Assembly (NCBI GenBank): GCA_021777285.1
Contig: JAJYDR010000024.1
Location: 1 to 21,230, forward strand
DNA: 21,230 nt
Source of the DNA: Actinomycetes bacterium
GTDB taxonomy: Bacteria; Actinomycetota; Acidimicrobiia; Acidimicrobiales; RAAP-2
Reading direction: 5' to 3'
Both the position numbers and the translations under genes were made by a program. This document shows positions 8,189 through 16,083 of this stretch, piece by piece. Below the pieces are notes generated by a model. The model worked only from the letters and a program-made list of their open reading frames with translations. It did not search any database and was not told the origin of the DNA. Numbering within the stretch: position 1 is the first letter of the stretch; every line of letters begins with the position of its first letter.

Positions 8189-8280
8189 TCCGCGCTGCGA
8201 CCCAGCCGCTACGGCCGTGGTGATACGCACGGCTAGGGGCGCGGTGCCACGCCACCCGGTGAGGGTTACACTCCCGATGA

Positions 8281-8287
8281 GGGAGGA
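8281..8287 (+). promoter_or_regulatory. Strong ribosome binding site deciding the start at 8295
   Basis: GGGAGGA lies seven bases before ATG 8295. The same frame stays open back to 8112 inside the preceding gene, and this site together with the signal peptide that begins at 8295 shows that the upstream part is not translated as part of this protein. Confidence 0.8.
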
Positions 8288-8294
8288 TTCCACT

Positions 8295-9740
8295 ATGAAA
8301 CGATTGTTCGCAAGTGTCATGGGTTTGGCCTTAGCAGCGGGGAGCCTGGGTCTGTTGGGTGTGCCCACCGCCAGCGCGTCGAGCACCCCGACGGTAACCA
8401 TCACCCCTAACACGGGATTGACGAATAACCAAGCGGTGGCGATCACGGGTTCAGGGTTCACCCCAGGCGCGTACTTGGCCGCGGTCGAGTGCATCGGGAC
8501 AGCAAAGACCATCACGGGGTGCGATCTAGCGCCCGTGTACATGAACGTGAGTTCGGCCGGCAAAATCTCAGCAACGTTCAACGTCCAGACTGGCACGATT
8601 GGTAGCGGGACCTGCGGGACCTCGGCCACCGACGCGAACTGCCTGATAGCAATCGGGACCACGGCTGAAGTCCTGGTCGCGTCCGCCCCGATCACCTTCG
8701 CAATCCCGGCGAGCACCCCCGCCGGCCCGTCGATTACGGTGACGCCTTCGACGGGGTTGACGAACGGTCAGACGGTAACCATCACGGGTTCGGGCTTCAC
8801 CGCCGGTGACTCGCTTTACGCCGTCGAGTGCCTCGCGACGGCGACCTCGGCCGCGGGCTGCAACACCACCGCGCCAACGCCAATCACGGCGAAGAGTGAC
8901 GGCACCCTTCCGTCGACGACCTTCACGGTGAAGACCGGGACGATCGGCTCTGGCACCTGCGGGACATCAGCGAGTGACCTCACCGCGTGCGTGATCTCAG
9001 TCTCCAACGCCACCGCCGGTGACGCCGCCCACGCCCCGATCACCTTCGCCGCCCTCGCGAGCCCGACGATCAGTGTCTCGCCCTCGACCGGGTTAAAGAA
9101 CGGTGAGTCGGTGACCATCACGGGTTCGGGCTTCATCGCCGGTGACTCGCTCTACGCCGTGCAGTGTCTCGCGACGGCGACCTCGGCCGCGGGCTGCAAC
9201 ACCACCGCGCCAACGCCGATCACGGCCAACAGCGACGGCACCCTTCCGTCGACCACGTTCACGGTCGCCGCGGGCACCATCGGTTCAGGAGCCTGTGGCA
9301 CCACGGCCGCCAATGCAAGGGCCTGCGTGATCACCGTCGCGACGATTACCGGTACTGACGCCGGTGCCGCGCCGATCCAGTTCGCGATCGCCAAGGCGCG
9401 CGTCGTGCGCTCCCTGAACGCCCGTCCCACGGTCAACCTGCGCAACGGCCAGATCGTCACGGTCTTCGGACACGGGTTCATCCCGCGCGATCACGTCTAC
9501 CTCGTCGAGTGCCTCGCCGGCGCGACCGGCGCCGCCAGTTGTGACCTCCACACGTTGAAGGCCGTCACCATTCGTGCCAACGGTGTACTGCCCGCGACGA
9601 AGTTCCGCATCGTCACCGGCAAGATCGGTAATCGCTTCTGCGGCACGACGCGGGCGAACCTGCACTCGTGCACCATCAGTGTCGCCAACGTACACAAGGG
9701 CGACTCGAAGGTCGTGCGCATCGCCTTCCGCCTTCCGTAG
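8295..9740 (+). CDS. Secreted protein with four tandem neocarzinostatin-like domains
   Basis: The product is 481 residues with a classical signal peptide ending in ASAS near residue 30. Four domains of about 111 residues follow (about 32-142, 145-255, 256-366, 369-481). Each begins with a VTPSTGLTNGQTVTITGSGF-type strand pair, which fits the neocarzinostatin/macromomycin apoprotein family. Each domain keeps four Cys in the family's spacing: VEC...GC and GTCGT...C, so two disulfides per domain are expected. Domains 2 and 3 are almost identical in DNA (about 8777-8932 against 9113-9268, offset 336). Known single-domain members bind enediyne chromophores; multi-domain forms in actinobacterial secretomes have no assigned role, and no enediyne genes occur here. 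A structural, ligand-binding or protective surface role is possible. It follows the propeller gene by 106 bases and is followed by a strong hairpin. Confidence 0.88.
   Translation: MKRLFASVMGLALAAGSLGLLGVPTASASSTPTVTITPNTGLTNNQAVAITGSGFTPGAYLAAVECIGTAKTITGCDLAPVYMNVSSAGKISATFNVQTGTIGSGTCGTSATDANCLIAIGTTAEVLVASAPITFAIPASTPAGPSITVTPSTGLTNGQTVTITGSGFTAGDSLYAVECLATATSAAGCNTTAPTPITAKSDGTLPSTTFTVKTGTIGSGTCGTSASDLTACVISVSNATAGDAAHAPITFAALASPTISVSPSTGLKNGESVTITGSGFIAGDSLYAVQCLATATSAAGCNTTAPTPITANSDGTLPSTTFTVAAGTIGSGACGTTAANARACVITVATITGTDAGAAPIQFAIAKARVVRSLNARPTVNLRNGQIVTVFGHGFIPRDHVYLVECLAGATGAASCDLHTLKAVTIRANGVLPATKFRIVTGKIGNRFCGTTRANLHSCTISVANVHKGDSKVVRIAFRLP
8777..9268 (+). repeat. Near-identical DNA repeat of neocarzinostatin-like domains 2 and 3
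   Basis: The stretches at about 8777-8932 and 9113-9268 differ at only scattered bases and sit 336 bases (112 codons) apart. Identity includes silent positions, whereas domains 1 and 4 are much more diverged. This indicates a recent domain duplication. Confidence 0.8.
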
Positions 9741-9749
9741 TCCGGTCGT

Positions 9750-9779
9750 AGCCCGCCCGCGGTTCACCGCGGGCGGGCT
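9750..9779. terminator. Perfect 13-bp hairpin after the surface-protein cluster
   Basis: AGCCCGCCCGCGG (9750-9762) and CCGCGGGCGGGCT (9767-9779) are exact reverse complements around the loop TTCA. It begins ten bases after the stop at 9740. There is no T tract, but GC-rich hairpins without U tails are common actinobacterial transcript ends. It cleanly separates the surface genes from the downstream aminotransferase unit. Confidence 0.8.
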
Positions 9780-9802
9780 CGAGACGGCGGACGCGTGACG
9801 GG

Positions 9803-9811
9803 TGCTACCAT
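9803..9811 (+). promoter_or_regulatory. Candidate extended -10 promoter (TGcTACCAT)
   Basis: TG-N-TACCAT just after the hairpin is a good extended -10 element for the aminotransferase/decarboxylase unit. It predicts a start near 9818 and a leader of about 90 bases. No convincing -35 is visible. A second possible -10, TACACT, lies near 9838. Confidence 0.4.
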
Positions 9812-9909
9812 CGACGACTCTTCTTCGGGCTCGGTGACTACACTCGAGTCCTCACAAATTTCGAGCTGCACGACTACATCGAAGGCTCCCCGACCAAGAG
9901 GAATCAGAC

Positions 9910-11154
9910 ATGGACCTGTTCGAAGCGCTCGAATCCAACGTTCGGTACTACTGCCGCCGGTGGCCGGCCGTCTTTTCGACCGCCCACGGTGCGGTCATCA
10001 CCGCCGAGGACGGCACGCAGTACCTGGACTTCTTCGCCGGGGCCGGCGCCCTCTCCTACGGGCACAACAACCCCGTATTGGTCGACGTCGCCATCGAACA
10101 CCTGCGCGCCGGTCGACTGACGCACAGTCTGGACACCTTCACCGTCGAGAAGCGCCAGTTCCTCGAGGCCATCCAGCGCTACGTGCTCGCCCCGCGCCAG
10201 CTGGACATGGTCGTTCAGACCGTCGGCCCGACCGGGGCCACCGCCGTCGAGGCCGCACTCCAGCTCGCCCAGAAGATCTCGGGACGCCGGGCGGTGCTCG
10301 GCTTCGCGGGCAGCTACCACGGCATGACCTATCGGGCGTCCTCGATCTCGGCCTCGATGGCCGGACGCGCGGTGAGCGCCCACCTGAAGGACTTCGTCGC
10401 GCTGCCCTTTGTCGAGCATGTGACCGACGCGGACCTCGAGCTACTCGAGCGAACCCTGCACACGCCCGTTGACGGTGAGCTGATCGGCGCGGTGATCGTC
10501 GAACCGACCCAGGGTGAGGGCGGCGCTCGCGCCTTTGACCCGCTGTACCTGCGCGCCATCCGGACGCTCTGTGACGAGGCGGGTGTCATCGTCATCGCCG
10601 ACGAGGTCCAAGCGGGTGTCGGTCGCACCGGTCCGTTCTTCTCCTTCGAGGGCTCGGGGCTCGACCCCGACATCGTGTGCGTCTCGAAGTCGATCAGTGG
10701 CCTCGGCCTCCCGATGGCCCTCAACCTCATCCGGCGCGGTCTGGACACCTGGGGGGCCGGTGAGTTCTCCGGCACGTTCCGCGGCAACAACCTGGCCTTT
10801 GCGACCTCGACGCGGATGCTCGAGACCTACTGGGCCGACTCGACGTTGGAGAAGCAGACCGAGCTCAACGGCCGCACCGTGCGTAACGCCCTCGAGGCGA
10901 TGGCACTCGGCGCCGGTGAGGGTCGCTTCACGGTTCGGGGTAACGGCCTGCTGTGCGGGCTCGACGTCGGCGACACGCGCCTCGCCGCGGACATCGCCAC
11001 GGCGGCCTTCGAACGCCAGCTGATCGTGGAGACCTGCGGCGCCGGGGACACCACCGTCAAACTGCTCGTCCCGCTGACCATCGACGAGGCCCAATTGCAC
11101 GACGGTCTCGCGCGACTCGGTGACGCCGTCGCGACGACGTGCTCGGATCGGTGA
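9910..11154 (+). CDS. ectB: Diaminobutyrate--2-oxoglutarate aminotransferase (EctB-type)
   Basis: This 414-residue class III PLP aminotransferase converts L-aspartate 4-semialdehyde plus glutamate to L-2,4-diaminobutyrate and 2-oxoglutarate. The N terminus (MDLFEALESNVRYYCRRWPA), then YLDFFAGAGALSYGHNNP, GPTGATAVEAAL, SYHGMT and VEPTQGEGG are closely EctB-like. IADEVQAGVGRTG holds the PLP-binding Asp, and the PLP lysine is K260 in SKSISGLGLPM. AGAGGA-type RBS AGAGGA (9897-9902) is seven bases before the ATG. The next gene overlaps its stop codon and looks like a diaminobutyrate decarboxylase. No ectA or ectC is in the window. The likely pathway therefore leads to 1,3-diaminopropane, as in the Dat/Ddc pair of Acinetobacter or RhbA/RhbB of rhizobactin synthesis, and not to ectoine. 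The symbol names the family, not a proven ectoine role. Confidence 0.88.
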   Translation: MDLFEALESNVRYYCRRWPAVFSTAHGAVITAEDGTQYLDFFAGAGALSYGHNNPVLVDVAIEHLRAGRLTHSLDTFTVEKRQFLEAIQRYVLAPRQLDMVVQTVGPTGATAVEAALQLAQKISGRRAVLGFAGSYHGMTYRASSISASMAGRAVSAHLKDFVALPFVEHVTDADLELLERTLHTPVDGELIGAVIVEPTQGEGGARAFDPLYLRAIRTLCDEAGVIVIADEVQAGVGRTGPFFSFEGSGLDPDIVCVSKSISGLGLPMALNLIRRGLDTWGAGEFSGTFRGNNLAFATSTRMLETYWADSTLEKQTELNGRTVRNALEAMALGAGEGRFTVRGNGLLCGLDVGDTRLAADIATAAFERQLIVETCGAGDTTVKLLVPLTIDEAQLHDGLARLGDAVATTCSDR

Positions 11155-12605
11155 ACGAACCGGCGAACTGGCGGGACCTCGTCGTCACGTTGGACGACCG
11201 ACACCTCGACGCCCTGGCGAGCGCGGCGGCGACGACCATCGAGAGCTTGCGGGGGTCGCCGGACGCCCCTCGATCGGCCGTGTCACCGACGGCGCTGCGG
11301 GACCTGGTTCGCGCCGTGGCGGTCTGCCCCGACGAGGGTGGTGACCTGACCACCGTCCTCACTGAGTTCGCAGCGACGGTCTGGCGCCACGGGGTCGTGC
11401 CGAGTGACGTCGCCTGCGTCGCGCACCTGCACCCGCCGACCCTCGTGCCGGCCGTCGCCACCGAGCTCGCCATCGCCGCCACCAACCAGTCCATGGACTC
11501 CTGGGACCAGGCGCCGGCCGCGACCGAGCTGGAGCTGCACCTCATGGGCTGGCTCGCCGACCTGATCGGCTTCGGGCCCTCGGCCTCGGGCGTGATGACG
11601 TCGGGCGGGACCGCCTCGAATCTGCTCGGCGTCACGCTCGCCCGGTCCGCGGCCGCGACTCGTTCGGGCATCGACGTTGCGCAGTCGGGATTGCCGGGCG
11701 AAGCCTCGGGCTGGCGGATCCTCACCAGTGATCAGGCGCACTTCTCGATCCAGCGTGCCGCCGCGCAGCTCGGACTCGGACGCGACGCGGTGATTGCCGT
11801 GGCGTCGAGCCCGTCGGGCTCGCTCGACGTCGCGGCCCTCGACGAGACGATCGAGCGACTGACGCGTGACGGTGCGCGCGTGATCGCCCTCGTCGCCACG
11901 GCCGGGACGACCGACCTCGGCGCTATCGACCCCTTGAGCGAAGTGGCGGCGCGCGCTCGGCGCCTCGGCTCCTGGTTCCACGTCGACGCGGCGGTCGCGG
12001 GCGCCTTCCTGCTCTCGGACACGCTCGGAGAACGGCTCGCCGGCATCGAACTCGCCGACTCAGTGACGATCGACTTCCACAAGCTCTGGTGGCAACCGTT
12101 CAACGCCAGTGCGTTGGTCGTGCGCGACGCCTCGCGGTTTGACCTGTTGCGCGTGCCGTCGGACTACCTCGACCGCGGTGACGAACTCGAGGGGATCGTG
12201 AACCTCGTCGGTCGATCACTGGACACGTCGCGACGCTTCGACGCGGCCAAGGTCGTGGTCACGTTGCGCACCCTCGGTCGACGCGCGCTCGCCGAGATGC
12301 TCGAACACCTGGTCGACCTCGCCGACCACGCCGCCCGCGCGATCAACGACGAGCCGACCCTGTCACTCCTCGCAACCCCGACGGCGATGATGTGCGTCTT
12401 TGACGCACCCGACGCGAGCGCCGACGACCTGCGCGAGGTCCAACAACGCCTCCTCGCGCGCGGCGAGATGGTGCTCGGCCGAACCCGGATCAATGGTCGC
12501 GCGGCGCTCAAGTTCACGTTCATGAACCCGCTCGCCACCGCGGCGGACGTCGAGCGACTGGTGCGCGTGGTCGTTGACGAGCTCGGCGCGGTGCGCGCCG
12601 GCTGA
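11151..12605 (+). CDS. PLP-dependent decarboxylase, probably L-2,4-diaminobutyrate decarboxylase
   Basis: This is a group II (glutamate/aromatic amino acid type) decarboxylase of 484 residues. Visible signatures are TSGGTASNLLG (PLP phosphate binding), LVATAGTTDLGAIDPL, WFHVDAAVAGAF with the PLP-nitrogen Asp, and DFHKLWWQPFNASALVVRD with the Schiff-base lysine about K311. The HK..xQP sequence after the lysine is characteristic of diaminobutyrate decarboxylases such as Ddc and RhbB and differs from aromatic amino acid decarboxylases. I chose GTG 11151 because it overlaps the upstream TGA as GTGA, the coupling used elsewhere in this window; GTG 11139 would add four residues. Its pairing with the aminotransferase predicts decarboxylation of 2,4-diaminobutyrate to 1,3-diaminopropane. 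It converges on nrtR with seven bases between the stops. Confidence 0.85.
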   Translation: MNEPANWRDLVVTLDDRHLDALASAAATTIESLRGSPDAPRSAVSPTALRDLVRAVAVCPDEGGDLTTVLTEFAATVWRHGVVPSDVACVAHLHPPTLVPAVATELAIAATNQSMDSWDQAPAATELELHLMGWLADLIGFGPSASGVMTSGGTASNLLGVTLARSAAATRSGIDVAQSGLPGEASGWRILTSDQAHFSIQRAAAQLGLGRDAVIAVASSPSGSLDVAALDETIERLTRDGARVIALVATAGTTDLGAIDPLSEVAARARRLGSWFHVDAAVAGAFLLSDTLGERLAGIELADSVTIDFHKLWWQPFNASALVVRDASRFDLLRVPSDYLDRGDELEGIVNLVGRSLDTSRRFDAAKVVVTLRTLGRRALAEMLEHLVDLADHAARAINDEPTLSLLATPTAMMCVFDAPDASADDLREVQQRLLARGEMVLGRTRINGRAALKFTFMNPLATAADVERLVRVVVDELGAVRAG

Positions 12606-12616
12606 CTCGAAGTCAG
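12602..12616. terminator. Small palindrome spanning both convergent stop codons
   Basis: CTGACT (12602-12607), CGA, AGTCAG (12611-12616) forms a six-base-pair stem containing the TGA of the decarboxylase gene (12603-12605) and the TGA of nrtR on the other strand (12613-12615). It could act as a short bidirectional transcript end. The stem is short and AU/GC mixed, so the role is uncertain. Confidence 0.35.
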
Positions 12617-13350
12617 TCTCGCGGCGCCCGCGACGGGGGGCGGAACGTGGCGAAGGGATCGGTGACCCGCAGGCTGCGCTCCCTGAACCGGTAGAGCGTC
12701 GCTGGGCGGCCGCCCGCGGCCGAGGGTGGCGCCACCATCTCGGTCGGCTCGATGATCCGCCGACGCGACAGAACCCGCTGGAGATTGGTCGGTGAGACGG
12801 CGTGGCCCAGACAGGCCTCGTAGACGACCCGTAGGTGGGCGATAGTGAAGTTCGCGGGCACGAGGGCAAAGGCCAGGTTGGTGTAGGTAAGTTTCGCGCG
12901 CAACCGGTCGAGCCCGGACCGAATCATCGACGAATGATCGAAGGCCGTCGCCGGGAGCTGGTCGACGGCGAACCACTCGGTGTCCTCGGGGACCGTCGGG
13001 TTCACGTCGGTCGAGACGAGCGCGAGGTAGGCAGTCGCGATCACTCGTCGGCGCGGGTCGCGGTCGACGTCACTTCGCGTCTCGAGCTGTTCGAGGAACC
13101 CGATGTCGGTGAGGTCGACCTTGGTCGCGAGGTGCCGGCTGAGCGAGGTGCCGAGCCGCTCGGCGCTCGCGAGCGCACCACCCGGCAACGACCACCGGCC
13201 CGCGAAGGGATCGAGCGCACGCCGCCAGAGCAGGACGTGCACCGAGCCCTCGCGCACCTGGAGGACGACCGCCAGCGTCTCGTGCTCGTAGCGGTTCGCG
13301 CTCTCGCCGGTGGCGTCCGCTTGGACGCGACGATCTTGACGTGGTGACAC
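12613..13350 (-). CDS. nrtR: NrtR-family Nudix-related transcriptional regulator of NAD synthesis
   Basis: The protein is 245 residues with an N-terminal Nudix-like domain (about 20-145) and a C-terminal winged helix (about 150-225). The Nudix box keeps G-x5-E-x7-R but then reads HLATKVDL in place of the EUxEExGU catalytic glutamates, so hydrolysis should be lost while ligand binding may remain. LPGG, FLEQLETR, DPRRRVIATAYLALV, FDHSSMI, RLRAKLTYTN, FTIAHLRVVYEACLG, NLQRVL and GRPATLYRF all match NrtR. Members repress NAD biosynthetic genes and respond to NAD-derived ligands such as ADP-ribose. It is divergent from nadABC across 112 bases containing a strong palindrome, the same arrangement known in mycobacteria. 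The GTG start lies five bases after a TACTAT hexamer, so the mRNA may be leaderless. Confidence 0.93.
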   Translation of the reverse strand: MSPRQDRRVQADATGESANRYEHETLAVVLQVREGSVHVLLWRRALDPFAGRWSLPGGALASAERLGTSLSRHLATKVDLTDIGFLEQLETRSDVDRDPRRRVIATAYLALVSTDVNPTVPEDTEWFAVDQLPATAFDHSSMIRSGLDRLRAKLTYTNLAFALVPANFTIAHLRVVYEACLGHAVSPTNLQRVLSRRRIIEPTEMVAPPSAAGGRPATLYRFRERSLRVTDPFATFRPPSRAPRD

Positions 13351-13355
13351 GCTCC

Positions 13356-13361
13356 ATAGTA
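13356..13361 (-). promoter_or_regulatory. Candidate leaderless -10 box of nrtR
   Basis: Read on the minus strand, TACTAT lies five bases before the GTG start codon of nrtR, placing the transcription start at or next to the start codon. The only Shine-Dalgarno-like bases (GGAG) are too close to the start to be used. The palindrome at 13375-13397 covers the place where the -35 region would be. Confidence 0.5.
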
Positions 13362-13374
13362 CCGTCAGGGGGTA

Positions 13375-13397
13375 GTTTTCGCTTCATAGGCGAAAAC
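13375..13397. promoter_or_regulatory. Palindromic candidate NrtR operator between nrtR and nadA
   Basis: GTTTTCGC (13375-13382) and GCGAAAAC (13390-13397) are perfect inverted repeats around a seven-base centre, TTCATAG. The site is the most symmetrical sequence in the nrtR-nadA intergenic region, lies upstream of both genes and overlaps the expected -35 region of nrtR. NrtR proteins bind palindromes of about this size, so this is the natural operator for autoregulation and control of nadABC. I have not compared it with a known NrtR matrix. Confidence 0.65.
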
Positions 13398-13462
13398 ATC
13401 GGAGAGAGGTCCTCTCCCGGGCGGACCACACTGATCGACCGCCTCATTGCCCAGGGGGATCG

Positions 13463-14461
13463 ATGACCACGACCACACCGCCACAGACCGGACACCACGA
13501 CGCGACGTGGGCCCGCGAGATCCGCCGACTCGCGCGCGAACGCGACGCCGTGATCCTCGCGCACAACTACCAACGCCCCGAGATCCAAGACGTGGCCGAC
13601 CACGTCGGCGACTCGCTCGCCCTCTCGCGGATCGCCGCGACGAGCCCGGCCTCGACCATCGTCTTCGCGGGTGTCTACTTCATGGCCGAGACCGCGAAGA
13701 TCCTCGCCCCGGACAAGACCGTGCTCATCCCTGATCCGCGCGCCGGCTGCTCACTCGCCGACAGCATCGACGTTGAGCAGTTGCGCGCGTGGAAGGCGTC
13801 GTACCCCGACGCAGTCGTGGTTGCCTACGTGAACACCTCCGCCGCGGTGAAGGCCGAGTCCGACCTCTGCTGCACCTCAGCCAACGCCGTCGAGATCGTC
13901 ACGGGCATCCCCGAGGACCGACCCGTGCTCTTCCTACCCGACCAGTTCCTCGGCGCCCACGTCCAACGCGCAACCGGGCGGGCCAACATGCACATCTGGC
14001 TGGGCGAGTGCCACGTCCACGCCGACATCAGCCCCCAGGCGTTGCGCGAGAAGGCCGAGGCCGCTCCCGAGTCCGAACTGTTCATCCACCCCGAGTGCGG
14101 GTGTGCCACCCCGGCACTCTGGCTCACCGGCACCGGGGACCTGCCCACGGCCCGCACCCACGTGCTCTCCACGGGCGGGATGCTCGAACGCGCGCGCACG
14201 ACCAACGCGCGGTCGGTCCTCGTGGCGACCGAGACGGGCATGCTCCACCAGCTGCGCCGGGCGAACCCGTCGGTGCGCTTTGACCCCGTCAACGAGCACG
14301 CGCAGTGCCCCTTCATGAAGATGACCACGCCGGCGGTCCTGCTCTCGTGCCTCGCGCAGGGCACGACCGAAGTCGTCGTCGACCCCGACGTGGCCGCCCG
14401 GGCGCGCCGGGCCGTGGACGCCATGATCGCCGTGGGCACCGCGTCGGCGGTTGGCGAATGA
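13463..14461 (+). CDS. nadA: Quinolinate synthase A
   Basis: This 332-residue 4Fe-4S enzyme condenses iminoaspartate with dihydroxyacetone phosphate to quinolinate in de novo NAD synthesis. The Cys that bind the cluster are visible in CCTSANA, in HPECGC and in CPFMKM, the usual three widely spaced sites. [49 protein letters not shown] and STGGML are family blocks. The ATG has AGGGGG (13453-13458) four bases upstream. Its stop overlaps the start of nadB as ATGA, so synthesis of the two partners is coupled. Iminoaspartate is unstable and passes directly from NadB. A candidate NrtR operator lies about 65 bases upstream. Confidence 0.97.
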   Translation: MTTTTPPQTGHHDATWAREIRRLARERDAVILAHNYQRPEIQDVADHVGDSLALSRIAATSPASTIVFAGVYFMAETAKILAPDKTVLIPDPRAGCSLADSIDVEQLRAWKASYPDAVVVAYVNTSAAVKAESDLCCTSANAVEIVTGIPEDRPVLFLPDQFLGAHVQRATGRANMHIWLGECHVHADISPQALREKAEAAPESELFIHPECGCATPALWLTGTGDLPTARTHVLSTGGMLERARTTNARSVLVATETGMLHQLRRANPSVRFDPVNEHAQCPFMKMTTPAVLLSCLAQGTTEVVVDPDVAARARRAVDAMIAVGTASAVGE

Positions 14462-16083
14462 CCGCCGGCACCGTCCGGTACTTGCCCGCCACGACCCCCA
14501 CGTGGTCTCGCGAGACCGACGTCGTGGTCGTCGGCGCCGGTGCGGCCGGGCTGAGTGCCGCCGTCGAACTCGCGCACCGGGGCCGCCGGGTCACCCTGCT
14601 CGCCAAGGCCGGCCTCGAAAGCGGCGCCACGCCCCACGCCCAGGGTGGCCTCGCCGCGGCGATGGGCCCCGGCGACACCTACGCGTCCCACGTCGAGGAC
14701 ACCCTGGTCGCGGCGGCTGGCCTCGGCGACGAGGACGCGGTACGCACCCTCGTCGAAGCGGCACCAGCGACCGTTCGCTACCTCGCGTCACTCGGGGCCC
14801 GTTTCGACGACGGGCCGCCCGGTCTCGAGGGAGGTCACTCGCACCACCGCATCGTCCACGCCGGTGGCGACGCCATCGGCGCCGAGCTGCACCGGACCCT
14901 GCGCGCGGCGCTCTCGCACGTAGAGGTGGAGGTCCTCGAGGATGCCGTCGCCATCGACACCCTCCAGTCGAGCCGGGGCACGGTGCTCGGGGTTCTCGTC
15001 GGTCGACGGGGCCCGACGCGACGCCTCGACGTCGGCGTGATCGAGGCGCGCGCCGTCGTCCTCGCGACGGGCGGCTTCGGGCAGGCCTATCCCACCTCGA
15101 CCAACCCCGCCGAGGTCACCGGTGACGGCCTGGCGCTCGCTGCTCGCTGCGGGGCACGGCTGGCCAACGTGGAGTTCGTCCAGTTCCACCCGACCGTCAT
15201 GTACCTACCCGGCCACCGAGGACAGTCCCCACTCATCACCGAGGCGATCCGTGGCGCTGGCGCGGCGATCGTCGACGCCAACGGCATACCGGTGATGCGC
15301 GGCCGTCACGAGCGTGGCGACCTCGCCCCACGCGACGTCGTCTCCTTTGCGATGTTCGAGCGGATGCACGACCCCGTCGACCCGCTCGAGCACCTCTGGC
15401 TCGACGCGCGTTCGATCGGCCGACGTCACTTGGAGCGGGCGTTCCCGACGACCGTCTCGCTCTGTCGAGCGGCGGGGGTCGACCCCGTGGACGAACTCGT
15501 CGCGATCGCGCCCGGCGCCCACTACGCCTGCGGCGGGATTGTCGCCGACCTCGACGGTGCGACAACGGTCCCCGGCCTCTACGCCATCGGCGAGGCCGCG
15601 GCGACGGGCGTACACGGCGCGAATCGCCTGGCGTCGAACTCACTCACCGAGGCCGTACTCACGGGGCGACGCGTCGCGGCCCACCTCGACCGCACGCTCG
15701 CGGAACCTCGCGACGTCGACACGCCCGCCGAGGCCCCGCGCGGCCGCGGCGTCGACCCGGGGGTGCGCGGGGCGCTCGCGACTGGGATGTCGACCCACGT
15801 CGGCGTGGTGCGCGATCGCGACGGCCTCGACCAGATGCTCGCCACCCTCGACGACGCGCCCGACGCGCCCACGGGCGACGTCGACCTCGACGTGCTGGAG
15901 GCGACGAACCTGCACACGGTGTCACTGCTCGTCTCCGTCGCGGCGGCGCAGCGCGAGGAGAGCCGCGGCGCGCACCGCCGACGCGACTTCCCCGAGCCTT
16001 CGGACCGGTGGCGCCACCCGATCGTCCTCACGGTCCTCGACGGGCAGGTGGCCGTCGAGACGCCCGCGGGTGTTCGATCGTGA
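14458..16083 (+). CDS. nadB: L-aspartate oxidase
   Basis: The product is 541 residues, the usual NadB length. It oxidises L-aspartate to iminoaspartate using FAD and passes it to NadA. The FAD-binding [14 protein letters not shown] lies near residue 22. [59 protein letters not shown] and [16 protein letters not shown] are the fumarate-reductase-fold blocks of NadB. The C-terminal helical part (about 430-535) is present. The frame is open upstream to 14305, but ATG 14458 overlapping the nadA stop (ATGA) is clearly the start. The nadC start overlaps its TGA as GTGA. Confidence 0.96.
   Translation: MTAGTVRYLPATTPTWSRETDVVVVGAGAAGLSAAVELAHRGRRVTLLAKAGLESGATPHAQGGLAAAMGPGDTYASHVEDTLVAAAGLGDEDAVRTLVEAAPATVRYLASLGARFDDGPPGLEGGHSHHRIVHAGGDAIGAELHRTLRAALSHVEVEVLEDAVAIDTLQSSRGTVLGVLVGRRGPTRRLDVGVIEARAVVLATGGFGQAYPTSTNPAEVTGDGLALAARCGARLANVEFVQFHPTVMYLPGHRGQSPLITEAIRGAGAAIVDANGIPVMRGRHERGDLAPRDVVSFAMFERMHDPVDPLEHLWLDARSIGRRHLERAFPTTVSLCRAAGVDPVDELVAIAPGAHYACGGIVADLDGATTVPGLYAIGEAAATGVHGANRLASNSLTEAVLTGRRVAAHLDRTLAEPRDVDTPAEAPRGRGVDPGVRGALATGMSTHVGVVRDRDGLDQMLATLDDAPDAPTGDVDLDVLEATNLHTVSLLVSVAAAQREESRGAHRRRDFPEPSDRWRHPIVLTVLDGQVAVETPAGVRS

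Noticed and set aside
9795..10472. 225-codon frame overlapping the aminotransferase start
   Set aside because: It is an Arg-rich shadow of the EctB-like gene, which has its own RBS and conserved protein sequence.
9910..12605. Ectoine biosynthesis operon
   Set aside because: Only an EctB-type enzyme is present. The adjacent gene is a PLP decarboxylase, and no EctA, EctC or EctD signatures were seen.
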